A stretch of 64,000 nt of DNA from Actinoplanes nipponensis (GCF_016862275.1 NZ_BOMQ01000089.1:1-64000), one strand, 5' to 3'. Shown: positions 8,024 through 19,304, counted from the first letter of the stretch. Numbers and translations are program-made. Notes: generated from the letters alone by a model not told the origin.

Positions 8024-9325
8024 TCAGAACGCCTCGGCGTCGGCCGTGCGGATCGCGTCGACCAGGATGGCCAGGCCCTCGCGGGCCTCGTCGTCGGTCA
8101 GGGTCAGCGGCGGCCCCATCCGCAGCACGTTGCCGTACAGGCCGCCCTTGCCGACCAGCAGGCCGCCCTTGCGGCACTCGTCGAAGACCCGCAGGGTCGC
8201 GGCCGGGTCCGGCTCCGTCGTGCCCGGACGGACGAACTCGATGCCGATCATCAGGCCGCGGCCCCGGATCTCGCCCACGATCCCGGCGTCGCCGACCGCC
8301 GCGCGCAGGCCGTCCAGCAGGATCGTGCCGGTGCGCTTGGCGTTGGCCTGCAGGTCGTGGTCGAGCACGTAGTCCAGGACCGCGTTGCCGGCGGCGGTCG
8401 ACACCGGGTTGCCGCCGAAGGTGGAGAAGCTGGTCGCCGGGACCGCGTTGACCAGCTCGGCGCGGCCGACGACCCCGGCCAGGGCGAAGCCGTTGCCGAT
8501 GCCCTTGGCGAAGGTGATCAGGTCCGGCTGCACGCCGTGCGCCTGGTAGCCCCAGAAGTGGTCGCCGGTGCGGCCCCAGCCGGTCTGCACCTCGTCGGCG
8601 ATCAGCAGGATGCCGTGGTTGTCGAGCTCCTTCTTCAGCGCGCCGAGCAGGCCGTCGGGGGCGTGCACGAAGCCGCCCACGCCCTGGATCGGCTCGGCGA
8701 TCAGCGCCGCCACGTCGCCCGAGGTGGTGGTGGCCAGCACCTCGCGCAGGTCCTCGACCGCCGCGTCGATGTGCTCGGCGTCGGACAGGCCCTTCATCCG
8801 CCCGCGCAGGCGGTCGCCGGAGCTGAGCCAGGACACCGAGACCGGGCTCAGCGCGCTCGCCGACCAGCTGCGGTGACCGGTGATCGCCATCGCCGCGAAC
8901 GAGCGGCCGTGATAGCTGTTGCGGACGGCCAGGATCTGGTTGGACCGCCGGTGGTTGGTGGTGAACAGCAGCGCGGCCTCGTTGGCCTCGGTGCCGGAGT
9001 TGGTGAAGAACACCCGGGCGTCGGGGATGCCGGAGAGCCGGGCGATCTTCTCGGCCAGCTCGACCTGGCGGCGGATCAGGTACAGCGTGGAGCTGTGCAC
9101 GATGCCGGTGGCCAGCTGGCGTTCCACCGCCTCGCGGACCTCGGCGATGTCGTAGCCCAGCATGTTGGTCAGCACGCCGCCGAAGAAGTCCAGGTAGCTG
9201 CGGCCGTTCGCGTCGGTGACACGCCGGCCGGAGCCGCTCACCAGCTCGATCGCGTCGTCGCCGTAGTAGGTCGTCACCCAGGAGGGCAGCACGGCCTGGT
9301 GCCGGGCGAGCAGGTCATCGGTCAT
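8024..9325 (-). CDS. Class III aminotransferase, probably beta-alanine/aminoisobutyrate transaminase
   Basis: 433 aa, PLP fold-type I, class III. It shows the substrate-side GTEANEAALLF motif, the PLP aspartate in LLIADEVQTGWGRTG and the Schiff-base lysine in ITFAKGIGNGF. The closest recalled relatives are AGXT2-like transaminases. The ATG at 9325 has GGAG just upstream. It follows the MocR regulator by 17 bases in the same direction and faces the pyrimidine operon across the divergent promoter. In that context it likely converts beta-alanine (or 3-aminoisobutyrate) to malonate (or methylmalonate) semialdehyde for the dehydrogenase at 13196. The exact acceptor (pyruvate or 2-oxoglutarate) is not readable. 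Confidence 0.85.
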   Translation of the reverse strand: MTDDLLARHQAVLPSWVTTYYGDDAIELVSGSGRRVTDANGRSYLDFFGGVLTNMLGYDIAEVREAVERQLATGIVHSSTLYLIRRQVELAEKIARLSGIPDARVFFTNSGTEANEAALLFTTNHRRSNQILAVRNSYHGRSFAAMAITGHRSWSASALSPVSVSWLSSGDRLRGRMKGLSDAEHIDAAVEDLREVLATTTSGDVAALIAEPIQGVGGFVHAPDGLLGALKKELDNHGILLIADEVQTGWGRTGDHFWGYQAHGVQPDLITFAKGIGNGFALAGVVGRAELVNAVPATSFSTFGGNPVSTAAGNAVLDYVLDHDLQANAKRTGTILLDGLRAAVGDAGIVGEIRGRGLMIGIEFVRPGTTEPDPAATLRVFDECRKGGLLVGKGGLYGNVLRMGPPLTLTDDEAREGLAILVDAIRTADAEAF

Positions 9326-9342
9326 GGGGTTCTCCAAAGGGG

Positions 9343-10779
9343 TCAGCGCCAGCCCCGCGGGTGCGGGCGGGTACGGGAGCCGCTGCCGCGCGCGGTCGCG
9401 CCGGCGGCGGAAGCCAGGACGGCGGCCAGCGCGTCGAAGTCGTCGCGGACCAGGCCGGCGGTGACCCGGACGTGGTCGGCGCCGAGCGGGGTGACCTCGA
9501 AGGGCGCGCCGGGGGCGACGGCGATGCCGTGGGCGGCCAGCGCCAGCATGGCCATCTGCTGGTCCTCGACGGTCAGCCACAGGTTGATGCCGTCGGCGGC
9601 GGTCGCGGTGGCGCCGTGGGCCGCCAGCGCGGACAGCAGGGCGGCGCGGCGGTGCGCGTACGTCTCCCGGGCGCGGGCCACCTGGGCCACCGCGGCGTCG
9701 TCGGTCAGCAGGTCGAGCAGCACGGCCTGCAGCAGGCGGCTGGACCAGCCGGGCCCGAGCAGCCGCCGGTCGTTGATCGCGGTCACCAGCGGCGCCGGAC
9801 CGGCCAGGGCGGCCAGGCGCAGATCGGGGCCGTGGCTCTTGGAGAAGCCGGCCACGTGCACGGTGCGGTCCGGCAGCCGGGTGCCCAGGCTGACCGGCGG
9901 CGCGGTGGCGACGTCGCCGGCGTGGTCGTCCTCGACGACGGTCACCTCGGGGTAGGCGGCCAGCGCGTCGGCGAGCTCGCCGGCCCGGCGCGCGGTCATG
10001 CTGACCCCGGTCGGGTTGTGCGCCCGGGGCTGCAGGTAGACCGCGACCGGGTCGTACGTGCGCAGCGCCTCCCCCAGCGCGTCCGGGCACATGCCGTGGT
10101 CGTCCATGGGCACCCCGACCACGGTCGCGCCCACCGTCTCGAGCAGGTCGAGCACGGGCGGGAAGGCCGGGTTCTCCACCAGCACGTGGTCGCCGAACCG
10201 GACCAGGGTGGCGGTCACCCGGTCCAGCGCGTCGAGGGCGCCGTCGACCACGGTGAGGTGGTCGGGCAGGTACGGCCAGCGCTGCCGCAGCACCCGTTCC
10301 AGCGGGGGCAGCACGGCCACGTCCAGGTAGCTGGTGGTGAGCCGGGCGTCGCCGATCCGGCGGAGCGAGTCGGTGACGCCGGGCAGCAGGTCGTGGTCGG
10401 GCACGCCCGTGGAGAAGTCCCGGGCCATGCCCGTCTGCAGGCCGCTGAGCTGCGCGTACCGCAGGCGCCGCCGGGGCAGCACCGGGGCGGCGACGAACGA
10501 GCCGGACCGCCCGCGGGTCTGGATCGCCCCGGCCCGGCTCAGGCTGCGCCAGGCCTCGCTGACCGTGGTCGGGCTGACCCCGAGCCCGCGGGCGACGTCG
10601 CGCACGGTGGGCAGCCGCGCGCCGACCGGCAGGTCACCGGCGGTGACGAGCCGGCTGACGGCCGCGGCGATCCCCCGGGCGCTGCGGTCCTCCACCGCGC
10701 CCGTGATGAGCCCAAGCAAATTGACGACTCCGAAACATTTGGTAACAGCTGAGTAATTGTCCGCTCTGGGTTGTGTCAT
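9343..10779 (-). CDS. MocR/PdxR-type GntR regulator with aminotransferase-like domain
   Basis: 478 aa. Residues about 35-105 are a GntR winged helix (LPTVRDVARGLGVSPTTVSE). The rest is a fold-type I aminotransferase-like effector domain with the NPTG motif, an EDDH aspartate and a PLP-lysine region, GFSKSHGPDLRLA. Such proteins sense PLP or a PLP-amine adduct. The gene is divergent from the pyrimidine operon, with 125 bases between starts, and is followed by the aminotransferase, so it is the probable local regulator. A GATGAC direct repeat in the shared promoter is a candidate site. Confidence 0.88.
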   Translation of the reverse strand: MTQPRADNYSAVTKCFGVVNLLGLITGAVEDRSARGIAAAVSRLVTAGDLPVGARLPTVRDVARGLGVSPTTVSEAWRSLSRAGAIQTRGRSGSFVAAPVLPRRRLRYAQLSGLQTGMARDFSTGVPDHDLLPGVTDSLRRIGDARLTTSYLDVAVLPPLERVLRQRWPYLPDHLTVVDGALDALDRVTATLVRFGDHVLVENPAFPPVLDLLETVGATVVGVPMDDHGMCPDALGEALRTYDPVAVYLQPRAHNPTGVSMTARRAGELADALAAYPEVTVVEDDHAGDVATAPPVSLGTRLPDRTVHVAGFSKSHGPDLRLAALAGPAPLVTAINDRRLLGPGWSSRLLQAVLLDLLTDDAAVAQVARARETYAHRRAALLSALAAHGATATAADGINLWLTVEDQQMAMLALAAHGIAVAPGAPFEVTPLGADHVRVTAGLVRDDFDALAAVLASAAGATARGSGSRTRPHPRGWR

Positions 10780-10813
10780 TAGTGTGCTCCATCATCAGCC
10801 CCTGGTGTCAAGC

Positions 10814-10833
10814 GATGACCTGGGGACGATGAC
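10814..10833. promoter_or_regulatory. Candidate MocR operator (direct repeat) in the divergent promoter
   Basis: GATGAC occurs at 10814-10819 and 10828-10833, 14 bases apart. Just upstream is an imperfect inverted repeat (CCCCTGGTGTCA and TGACCTGGGG). MocR proteins commonly bind repeats near divergent promoters. Assignment to the adjacent regulator is inference. Confidence 0.4.
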
Positions 10834-10904
10834 AGCGGGTGGACGGACGATCACAATCGTGGGGTGACCCACGCCACCACTGAGCTCAGAGAGGGGCCAC
10901 CGCG

Positions 10905-11744
10905 ATGAGCAACCTCATCCGAGCCGCCCTCGTCCAGACCAACTGGACGGGCGACAAGGAATCGATGATCAAGGCGCACGAGGACTACGCTCGCGACGCC
11001 GCCGCCCAGGGCGCCAAGGTGATCTGCTTCCAGGAGCTGTTCTACGGCCCCTACTTCTGCCAGGTCCAGGACAAGGCGTTCTACTCCTACGCCGAGTCCG
11101 TACCGGGCCCCACCACCGAACGTTTCCAGGCCCTGGCCGCCGAGCTCGGCCTGGTGATGGTCCTGCCGATGTACGAGCAGGAGCAGCCCGGCGTCCTCTA
11201 CAACACCGCGGCCGTCGTGGACGCCGACGGCACGTACCTCGGCAAGTACCGCAAGCACCACATCCCGCAGGTCAACGGCTTCTGGGAGAAGTTCTACTTC
11301 CGCCCCGGCAACCTGGGCTACCCGGTGTTCGACACCGCGGTCGGCAAGGTCGGCGTCTACATCTGCTACGACCGGCACTTCCCCGAGGGCTGGCGGGCGC
11401 TGGGCCTGAACGGCGCGCAGATCGTCTTCAACCCGTCGGCGACCAGCCGCGGCCTGTCGTCGTACCTGTGGCAGCTGGAGCAGCCGGCCAGCGCGGTCGC
11501 CAACGAGTACTTCATCGGCGCGATCAACCGCACCGGCGTCGAGGAGCTCGGCGACAACGACTTCTACGGCCAGTCCTACTTCGTCGACCCGGAGGGCAAG
11601 TTCGTCGGCGCGGTCGGCGACACCCACAACCCGGAGCTGATCGTCCGCGACCTGGACCTGGACCTGCTCGCCACCGTCCGCGACCGCTGGCAGTTCTACC
11701 GCGACCGCCGCCCGGACAGCTACGACGGGCTGGTGACCCCGTGA
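10905..11744 (+). CDS. Beta-ureidopropionase (N-carbamoyl-beta-alanine amidohydrolase), nitrilase superfamily
   Basis: 279 aa. The Glu-Lys-Cys catalytic triad of the nitrilase superfamily is visible: Glu in VICFQELFYGPYF, Lys in YRKHHIPQ and Cys in YICYDRHFPEGWR. The family hydrolyses N-carbamoyl amino acids to the amino acid, CO2 and ammonia. Position directly before dihydropyrimidinase makes N-carbamoyl-beta-alanine the natural substrate, though D-carbamoyl amino acids from hydantoins are possible. The ATG at 10905 follows GAGAGGGG. The stop overlaps the GTG of the next gene. Confidence 0.88.
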   Translation: MSNLIRAALVQTNWTGDKESMIKAHEDYARDAAAQGAKVICFQELFYGPYFCQVQDKAFYSYAESVPGPTTERFQALAAELGLVMVLPMYEQEQPGVLYNTAAVVDADGTYLGKYRKHHIPQVNGFWEKFYFRPGNLGYPVFDTAVGKVGVYICYDRHFPEGWRALGLNGAQIVFNPSATSRGLSSYLWQLEQPASAVANEYFIGAINRTGVEELGDNDFYGQSYFVDPEGKFVGAVGDTHNPELIVRDLDLDLLATVRDRWQFYRDRRPDSYDGLVTP

Positions 11745-13186
11745 CCCCGTCCAACCGCCCCGCCGCCGCCCTTGACCGGACTGAAGGCAGCTACCTGATC
11801 AAGGGCGGCACGGTCGTCGGGCCGACCGGGGCCTCCCCCGCTGACGTGCTGGTCGACGGCGAGACCATCGCCGCGATCTTCGCGCCCGGCCGCGGCCCCG
11901 GCGATGTCGAGACCGTCGACGCCACCGGCAAGTACGTCATCCCGGGCGCGGTCGACGCGCACACCCACATGGAGCTGCCGTTCGGCGGCACGCACGCCAG
12001 CGACACCTTCGACACCGGCACCCGGGCGGCGGCGTTCGGCGGGGTCACCACGATCATCGACTTCGCCGTCCAGCGCTACGGCGAGGTGGTCCAGGACGGG
12101 CTGGCCGCCTGGCACGCCAAGGCCGAGGGCAACTGCCACATCGACTACGGCTTCCACATGATCCTGGGCGGCGTCACCGACGAGTCGCTCAAGGCCATGG
12201 ACCAGCTCGTCACCGACGAGGGCATCTCCAGCTTCAAGCTGTTCATGGCCTACCCGGGGGTGTTCTACAGCGACGACGGGCAGATCCTGCGCGCGATGCA
12301 GAAGGCCCGCGACAACGGCGCCATGATCATGATGCACGCGGAGAACGGCCCGGCCATCGACGTGCTGGTCAAGCAGGCCCTGGAACGCGGCGAGACGGAC
12401 CCGGTGCACCACGGCCTGACCCGCCCGCAGGAGCTGGAGGCCGAGGCCACCAGCCGGGCCATCTGGCTGGCCAGCGTGGCCGCGGACTGCCCGCTCTACA
12501 TCGTGCACCTGTCCGCCTCCAAAGCCCTCGAACAGGTCGCGGCGGCCCGGGACCTGGGCCGCAACGTGTTCGCCGAGACCTGCCCGCAGTACCTGTACCT
12601 GACGCTGGAGGACCAGCTGGGCGCGCCGGGCTTCGAGGGCGCCAAGTGGGTCTGCTCGACCCCGCTGCGCAGCAAGCACGAGAGCCACCGGGCCGACCTG
12701 TGGCGCGGGCTGCGCACCAACGACCTGGCCGTGGTCTCCACCGACCACTGCCCGTTCTGCATGAAGGACCAGAAGGAGCTGGGCCTGGGCGACTTCTCCA
12801 AGATTCCGAACGGCATCGGCAGCGTCGAGCACCGCGTCGACCTGCTCTACCAGGGCGTGGTCGACGGCAAGCTGTCGCTGGCCCGCTGGGTGGAGACGAT
12901 CGCCACCACCCCCGCCCGGATGTTCGGCCTGTACCCGCGCAAGGGCGTCATCGCCCCCGGCTCGGACGCCGACATCGTGCTCTACGACCCGAACGGGCGG
13001 ACCCGGATCAGCGCGGCCACCCATCACATGAACATGGACCACTCGGCCTGGGAGGGCTGGGAGATCGACGGCCGGGTCGACACCGTCATCTCCCGCGGCA
13101 CGGTCGTGGTCCGCGGCGACCAATACACCGGACGCAAGGGCCACGGCCGCTACGTCCGCCGGGGACTCTCGGACTACCTGGTCTAG
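11741..13186 (+). CDS. hydA: Dihydropyrimidinase / hydantoinase
   Basis: 481 aa cyclic amidohydrolase that opens dihydrouracil, dihydrothymine or hydantoin rings. Metal-site motifs are intact: DAHTHMELP (two His), FKLFMAYPG with the lysine that is carboxylated to bridge the two metals, MMHAEN, IVHLSAS and STDHCPF (Asp). The GTG at 11741 overlaps the ureidopropionase stop, giving translational coupling. The C-terminal VVVRGDQYTGRKGHGRYVRR is typical of bacterial dihydropyrimidinases. Confidence 0.92.
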   Translation: MTPSNRPAAALDRTEGSYLIKGGTVVGPTGASPADVLVDGETIAAIFAPGRGPGDVETVDATGKYVIPGAVDAHTHMELPFGGTHASDTFDTGTRAAAFGGVTTIIDFAVQRYGEVVQDGLAAWHAKAEGNCHIDYGFHMILGGVTDESLKAMDQLVTDEGISSFKLFMAYPGVFYSDDGQILRAMQKARDNGAMIMMHAENGPAIDVLVKQALERGETDPVHHGLTRPQELEAEATSRAIWLASVAADCPLYIVHLSASKALEQVAAARDLGRNVFAETCPQYLYLTLEDQLGAPGFEGAKWVCSTPLRSKHESHRADLWRGLRTNDLAVVSTDHCPFCMKDQKELGLGDFSKIPNGIGSVEHRVDLLYQGVVDGKLSLARWVETIATTPARMFGLYPRKGVIAPGSDADIVLYDPNGRTRISAATHHMNMDHSAWEGWEIDGRVDTVISRGTVVVRGDQYTGRKGHGRYVRRGLSDYLV

Positions 13187-13195
13187 GAGGCCACC

Positions 13196-14676
<1,481 letters not shown>

Positions 14677-14680
<4 letters not shown>

Positions 14681-15681
14681 CGGCCATGGACATCGGCGTC
14701 GTCCTGCAGTGCGACCCGCCCGCCATGGAGGTGGTGGAGTGGGCGCGCAAGGCCGAGGAGCTGGGTTACAGCCACGTGTGGACGTTCGACTCGCACGTGC
14801 TGTGGCAGGAGCCGTTCGTCATCTACAGCAAGATCCTCAGCGACACCGAGCGGGTGATCGTCGGTCCGATGGTCACCAACCCGGGCACCCGGGACTGGAC
14901 CGTCATCGCCGCCCAGTTCGCCACCCTCAACGAGATGTACGGCAACCGCACGATCTGCGGCATCGGCCGGGGCGACTCGGCCCTGCGGGTGCTGGGGCTG
15001 CCGCCGAACACCCTCGGCGAGCTGCGCGAGAGCATCGGCGTCGTCAAGGGCCTGGCCAGCGGCGAGAAGGTGACGGTACGCGGGCAGGAGCTGCAGTTCG
15101 CGTGGGCGCCCGACAGCCGGCTGGACGTGTGGGTGGCGGCGTACGGGCCCAAGGCCCTGGCCCTGACCGGCGAGGTGGGTGACGGCTACATCCTGCAGCT
15201 CGCCGACCCGGACATCGCGGCCTGGATGATCGCGGCGGTGCGCCGCGCCGCCGCCCGCGCGGGCCGCGACCCGGACGCCATCAAGTTCTGCGTCGCGGCC
15301 CCGGCCTACGTCGGCGACGACCTCGCGCACCAGCGCGACCAGACCCGGTGGTTCGGCGGCATGGTCGGCAACCACGTCGCGGACATCGTCGCCCGCTACG
15401 GCGCCGACGGCGCCGTGCCGCAGGTGCTGACCGACTACATCAAGGACCGGCAGGGCTACGACTACGCCGAGCACGGCCGGGCCGGCAACAGCCACACCGC
15501 GTTCGTGCCGGACGAGGTGGTGGACCGGTTCTGCATCCTCGGCCCGGTCGGGAACCACCTCGAGCGGCTCGAGCGGCTGCGGGCCCTGGGGGTCGACCAG
15601 TTCGCGGTCTACCTGCAGCACGACGGCAAAGAGGCGACGCTGCGGGCCTACGGCGAGAAGATCATTCCGGTGGTCCGGTGA
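14677..15681 (+). CDS. Luciferase-like (LLM class) F420-type oxidoreductase of pyrimidine loci
   Basis: 334 aa (GTG at 14677 overlapping the previous stop, or ATG at 14686). It is a TIM-barrel flavoprotein-like enzyme of the bacterial luciferase superfamily: MDIGVVLQCDPPAMEVVEWA, a conserved SHVWTFDSHVLW segment and a CGIGRGDSALRVLGLPP loop. I recall a subfamily (TIGR03842) found next to dihydropyrimidinase in actinobacteria, with F420 as predicted cofactor. The reaction is not established in what I can see. As the only redox gene between importer and dihydropyrimidinase, it is a candidate for the ring-reduction step. Confidence 0.8.
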
Positions 15682-16520
15682 GGCGTGTCCTGAGCGCCCT
15701 GATCGGGCTGGTGGTCCTGGTTGCCCTCTGGGAGGGCTACAAGGCCGTCGGCAACCCGGACGGGACGGTGCTCCTCGGCGTCCGCATCCTGCCCCGGGCC
15801 GACGACCTGTCCATGCCGCACGTGTGGGACATGCTGACCCGGCTGGGCCGCCCGGAGCTCACCGGCGGCCGGCCGGTCTGGCGGGTGGTGCTCAGCGCCG
15901 GCCTGTTCACGCTGGGCATCACCACGCTCGGCTTCGCGGCCGGCGCGGTGATCGGCTTCCTGCTGGCGGTGGCCATGCAGCGGTTCCGGCTCGTCGAGCG
16001 GGGGCTGCTGCCGTACGTGATCCTGTCGCAGACCGTGCCGCTGGTCGCGCTGGCCCCGCTGATCGCCGGGTGGGGCGGCACGATCTGGCCGGAGTGGATG
16101 ACGGTCGCGGTCATCGCCGCGTACCTGGCTTTCTTCCCGGTCGCCGTCGGCATGCTGCGCGGGCTGCAGTCGCCGCAGGCGGCCGGGGTCGAGCTGATGC
16201 GCAGCTACGCCGCCGGGTGGTGGCGCACCCTGGTGAAGCTGCGCCTGCCGGCGTCGCTGCCGTACCTGTTCCCGGCCCTGCGGCTGGCCGGCGCGGCCGC
16301 CGTCGTGGGCGCGGTGGTCGGTGAGATCTCCACCGGCACGCGCGGCGGCATCGGCCGGCTCATCATCGAGTACTCCCGGGAGGCGACCAGCGATCCCGCC
16401 AAGGTCTACACCGCCATGCTCGGCGCGGCCCTGCTCGGGCTCGTCGTCGCCGCCCTGGTCAGCCTGCTGGAACTGCCGCTGATGCGGCACCGACGACGTG
16501 TCTCGGTGGTGACGATGTGA
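15678..16520 (+). CDS. ABC importer permease (nitrate/sulfonate/pyrimidine type)
   Basis: 280 aa from a GTG that overlaps the oxidoreductase stop. About six hydrophobic segments and the permease EAA-like loop (MRSYAAGWWRTLVKLRLPASLP) place it in the SsuC/TauC/ThiX-like permease family. It is one of two permeases that flank the ATPase, implying a heterodimeric membrane pore. Its stop overlaps the ATPase start. Confidence 0.85.
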   Translation: MRRVLSALIGLVVLVALWEGYKAVGNPDGTVLLGVRILPRADDLSMPHVWDMLTRLGRPELTGGRPVWRVVLSAGLFTLGITTLGFAAGAVIGFLLAVAMQRFRLVERGLLPYVILSQTVPLVALAPLIAGWGGTIWPEWMTVAVIAAYLAFFPVAVGMLRGLQSPQAAGVELMRSYAAGWWRTLVKLRLPASLPYLFPALRLAGAAAVVGAVVGEISTGTRGGIGRLIIEYSREATSDPAKVYTAMLGAALLGLVVAALVSLLELPLMRHRRRVSVVTM

Positions 16521-17299
16521 CGGCCGTGGCCCTCACCAACGTGTCCAAGGTGTTCAACCCGGGCCGGCCCGACGAGGTCGTCGCCCTGTCCGGCATCGAC
16601 CTGACGATCGGCCACGGCCAGTTCGTCTCGCTGATCGGCCCGTCCGGGTGCGGCAAGAGCACCCTGCTGCGGCTGATCGCCGACCTGATCCCGGCGACGG
16701 CCGGGACGGTCGAGGTGGCCGGCAAGCCGGCCTCCCGGGCCCGGCTGGACCAGGAGTACGGCATCGCGTTCCAGCAGGCCGGCCTCTTCGAGTGGCGCAC
16801 CGTGCAGCGCAACGTGGAGCTGCCGCTGGAGCTGCGCGGCGCCTCCCGGGCCGAGCGCCGGGCCCGGGCCGCCGAGATGCTGGCGCTGGTCGGGCTGGCC
16901 GACTTCGCCGGGCACTACCCGGCCCAGCTCTCCGGCGGCATGCAGCAGCGGGTCGCGATCGCCCGGGCGCTGGCGGTGCACCCGCCGCTGCTGCTGATGG
17001 ACGAGCCGTTCGGCGCGCTCGACGAGATGACCCGGGAACGGCTCCAGGCCGAGCTGCTGGCCATCTGCGCCAAGACCGGCACCAGCACGGTCTTCGTCAC
17101 GCACTCCATCTCGGAGGCGGTCTTCCTGTCGAACCGGGTCGTGGTGATGTCACCCCGTCCGGGCCGGATCACCGCGACCGTCGACGTCGACCTGCCCGCC
17201 CGCGACGACGCCGCCCGGCAGTCCCCGGCGTACTTCGACGCGATCACCGAGGTCCGCCGCGCCCTGCGGGGCGACGCCGCGGCGGCGGCCACCTCATGA
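16517..17299 (+). CDS. ABC importer ATP-binding protein
   Basis: 260 aa. Walker A is GPSGCGKST, the Q-loop is in IAFQQAGLFEW, the signature is LSGGMQQRVAIARAL, Walker B is LLLMDEPFGALD and the H-loop is VFVTHSISEA. These match the SsuB/TauB/ThiZ group that pairs with NMT1-like binding proteins. Overlapping start and stop codons couple it to both permeases. Confidence 0.93.
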   Translation: MTAVALTNVSKVFNPGRPDEVVALSGIDLTIGHGQFVSLIGPSGCGKSTLLRLIADLIPATAGTVEVAGKPASRARLDQEYGIAFQQAGLFEWRTVQRNVELPLELRGASRAERRARAAEMLALVGLADFAGHYPAQLSGGMQQRVAIARALAVHPPLLLMDEPFGALDEMTRERLQAELLAICAKTGTSTVFVTHSISEAVFLSNRVVVMSPRPGRITATVDVDLPARDDAARQSPAYFDAITEVRRALRGDAAAAATS

Positions 17300-18060
17300 G
17301 GTCGCTGCTGCGGGTCGCCCCTCCCGTGCTGGTCGGCATCGCCGCCCTGATCGGGTGGGAGCTGCTGGTCTCGCTGGGCCGGATCGCGCCGTTCATCCTG
17401 CCGGCGCCGTCGGCGATCGGGCACGAGCTGGTCGCGCAGCGCGGCAACGTCTGGGACGCGGCGCTGGCCAGCGGCCTCAACGCGTTCATCGGCCTGGCCT
17501 GGGGCACGGCCGCGGGGGTGCTGGCGGCCATGGCGGCGAGCCGCTTCCGGCTGCTGTCCGAGGTGTCGATCCCGCTGGCCGCGGTGGCCAACGCGCTGCC
17601 GATCATCGCGCTCGCCCCGATCCTCAACAACATGTTCGAGTCGACCTCCAGCGTGCCGCGCCGGCTGGTCGCCGGGATCATCGTGTTCTTCCCGGTCTTC
17701 GTCAACACCCTGCGCGGTCTGCGCGAGGTCGACCCCACCCACCGGGAGCTGATGACCAGCTACGCGGCGGGCGGCTGGACGTTCACCCGGCTGGTCCGGC
17801 TGCCCGGCGCGCTGCCGTTCGTGTTCACCGGCCTGCGCCAGGCGTCGTCGCTGGCCGTCATCGCCGCGGTCGTCGCCGAGTACTTCGGCGGGCTGCAGAC
17901 CGGGCTCGGCTCGCGGATCACTTCCGCCGCCGCGTTCACCGCCTACCCCCGGGCCTGGGCCTTCGTGGTCGGCGCCTGCCTGCTCGGACTGCTCTTCTAC
18001 CTGGCCACGCTCCTGCTGGAGCGGATCGTCATGCCCTGGAAAACCCGACTGCTCTCTTGA
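17296..18060 (+). CDS. ABC importer permease, second subunit
   Basis: 254 aa, starting ATG at 17296 inside an ATGA overlap with the ATPase. It has about six membrane segments and the coupling loop MTSYAAGGWTFTRLVRLPGA. It belongs to the same family as the permease at 15678 but is clearly diverged from it, so the two probably form a heterodimer. Confidence 0.88.
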   Translation: MRSLLRVAPPVLVGIAALIGWELLVSLGRIAPFILPAPSAIGHELVAQRGNVWDAALASGLNAFIGLAWGTAAGVLAAMAASRFRLLSEVSIPLAAVANALPIIALAPILNNMFESTSSVPRRLVAGIIVFFPVFVNTLRGLREVDPTHRELMTSYAAGGWTFTRLVRLPGALPFVFTGLRQASSLAVIAAVVAEYFGGLQTGLGSRITSAAAFTAYPRAWAFVVGACLLGLLFYLATLLLERIVMPWKTRLLS

Positions 18061-18071
18061 GGAGTTCCGCA

Positions 18072-19208
18072 GTGAAGAAGCGCCTTCTCCCCGCCGCCGT
18101 TCTCGCCACCGCCCTGGCCCTCACCGGCTGCGGCACGGCGGACACCCCTTCGACACCGACCCCGGGCGCCAGCGGCGCCCTGACCCCGATCAAGCTCCAG
18201 CTGCAGTGGTTCTACCAGGCCCAGTTCGCCGGCTACATCGCCGCGGTGGACCAGGGTTTCTACCGGGAACAGGGCCTCGACGTGCAGCTGCTCGAGGGCG
18301 GCGTGGACATCGTGCCGCAGACCGTGCTGGCGCAGGGCAAGGCCGACTACGCGGTGGCCTGGGTGCCCAAGGCGCTGGCGTCCCGCGAGCAGGGCGCCGG
18401 CATCACCGACGTGGGGCAGATCTTCGCGCGGTCCGGCACGTACCAGGTGGCCTGGAAGGACAGCGGCATCACCAAGGCGGCCGACCTCAAGGGCAAGAAG
18501 GTCGGCAACTGGGGCTTCGGCAACGAGTTCGAGCTGTTCGCCGGCATGACCAAGGCCGGGCTGGACCCGGGTAAGGACGTCACCCTGGTGCAGCAGCAGT
18601 TCGACATGCAGGCGCTGCTCAAGAAGGAGATCGACGCCGCCCAGGCGATGAGCTACAACGAGTACGCCCAGCTGCTGGAGGCCAAGAACCCGGCGACGGG
18701 CGCGCTCTACCAGCCCGGGGACTTCAGCGTCATCGACTGGAAGACCGAGGGCTCGTCGATGCTGCAGGACGCGGTGTGGGCCAACACCGACAAGCTCAAC
18801 GACCCGGCGTACCAGCAGCAGACGGTGAAGTTCCTGGCCGGCACGATCAAGGGCTGGGCGTACTGCCGGGACAACGCGCAGGCCTGCCGTGACCTGGTGG
18901 TGGCCAAGGGCTCGAAGCTGGGCAAGAGCCACCAGCTCTGGCAGATGAACGAGGTCAACAAGCTCATCTGGCCGGCGGCGGGCGGCATCGGCGTGATCAA
19001 CGACGCCGACTGGAAGCAGACGGTGGAGCTGTCGCTGACCACGAAGAACCAGACCGGCGACACCGTGCTGACCAAGCAGCCGGAGGGCCTGGCCTTCACC
19101 AACGACTACATCCAGCAGGCGCTGACCCGGGCCAAGGCGGCCGGCGTGGATGTGAACGGCACGTCGTTCCAGCCGCAGACGGTGACGCTGACCGCCGGCG
19201 GCGCCTAG
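18072..19208 (+). CDS. ABC importer substrate-binding lipoprotein, NMT1/THI5-like
   Basis: 378 aa. A lipoprotein signal ends in ALTGC, with the lipidated Cys near residue 20. The mature protein begins LQLQWFYQAQFAGYIAA and continues DQGFYREQGLDVQLLEGG, the hallmark of NMT1/THI5-like periplasmic binding proteins that bind pyrimidine-type ligands (thiamine precursors, riboflavin, hydroxymethylpyrimidine). This agrees with a pyrimidine or hydantoin import role for the operon. The GTG at 18072 is preceded by GAGGAG. It is the last gene before a strong hairpin at 19258. Confidence 0.9.
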   Translation: MKKRLLPAAVLATALALTGCGTADTPSTPTPGASGALTPIKLQLQWFYQAQFAGYIAAVDQGFYREQGLDVQLLEGGVDIVPQTVLAQGKADYAVAWVPKALASREQGAGITDVGQIFARSGTYQVAWKDSGITKAADLKGKKVGNWGFGNEFELFAGMTKAGLDPGKDVTLVQQQFDMQALLKKEIDAAQAMSYNEYAQLLEAKNPATGALYQPGDFSVIDWKTEGSSMLQDAVWANTDKLNDPAYQQQTVKFLAGTIKGWAYCRDNAQACRDLVVAKGSKLGKSHQLWQMNEVNKLIWPAAGGIGVINDADWKQTVELSLTTKNQTGDTVLTKQPEGLAFTNDYIQQALTRAKAAGVDVNGTSFQPQTVTLTAGGA

Positions 19209-19257
19209 GCATACTGATCATGAGCACCGGCACGACGCGTCGATCTCGGACATGAGT

Positions 19258-19304
19258 AGACCTCCGGCCAGGGGAAGCGCGACACTTCCCCTCGCCGGAG
19301 GTCT
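19258..19304. terminator. Long bidirectional terminator hairpin
   Basis: Arms of 19 paired bases per side with one C:C mismatch (AGACCTCCGGC and AGGGGAAG pairing with CTTCCCCT and GCCGGAGGTCT), 7-base loop. It separates the end of the pyrimidine operon from the convergent gene at 19353. Confidence 0.9.
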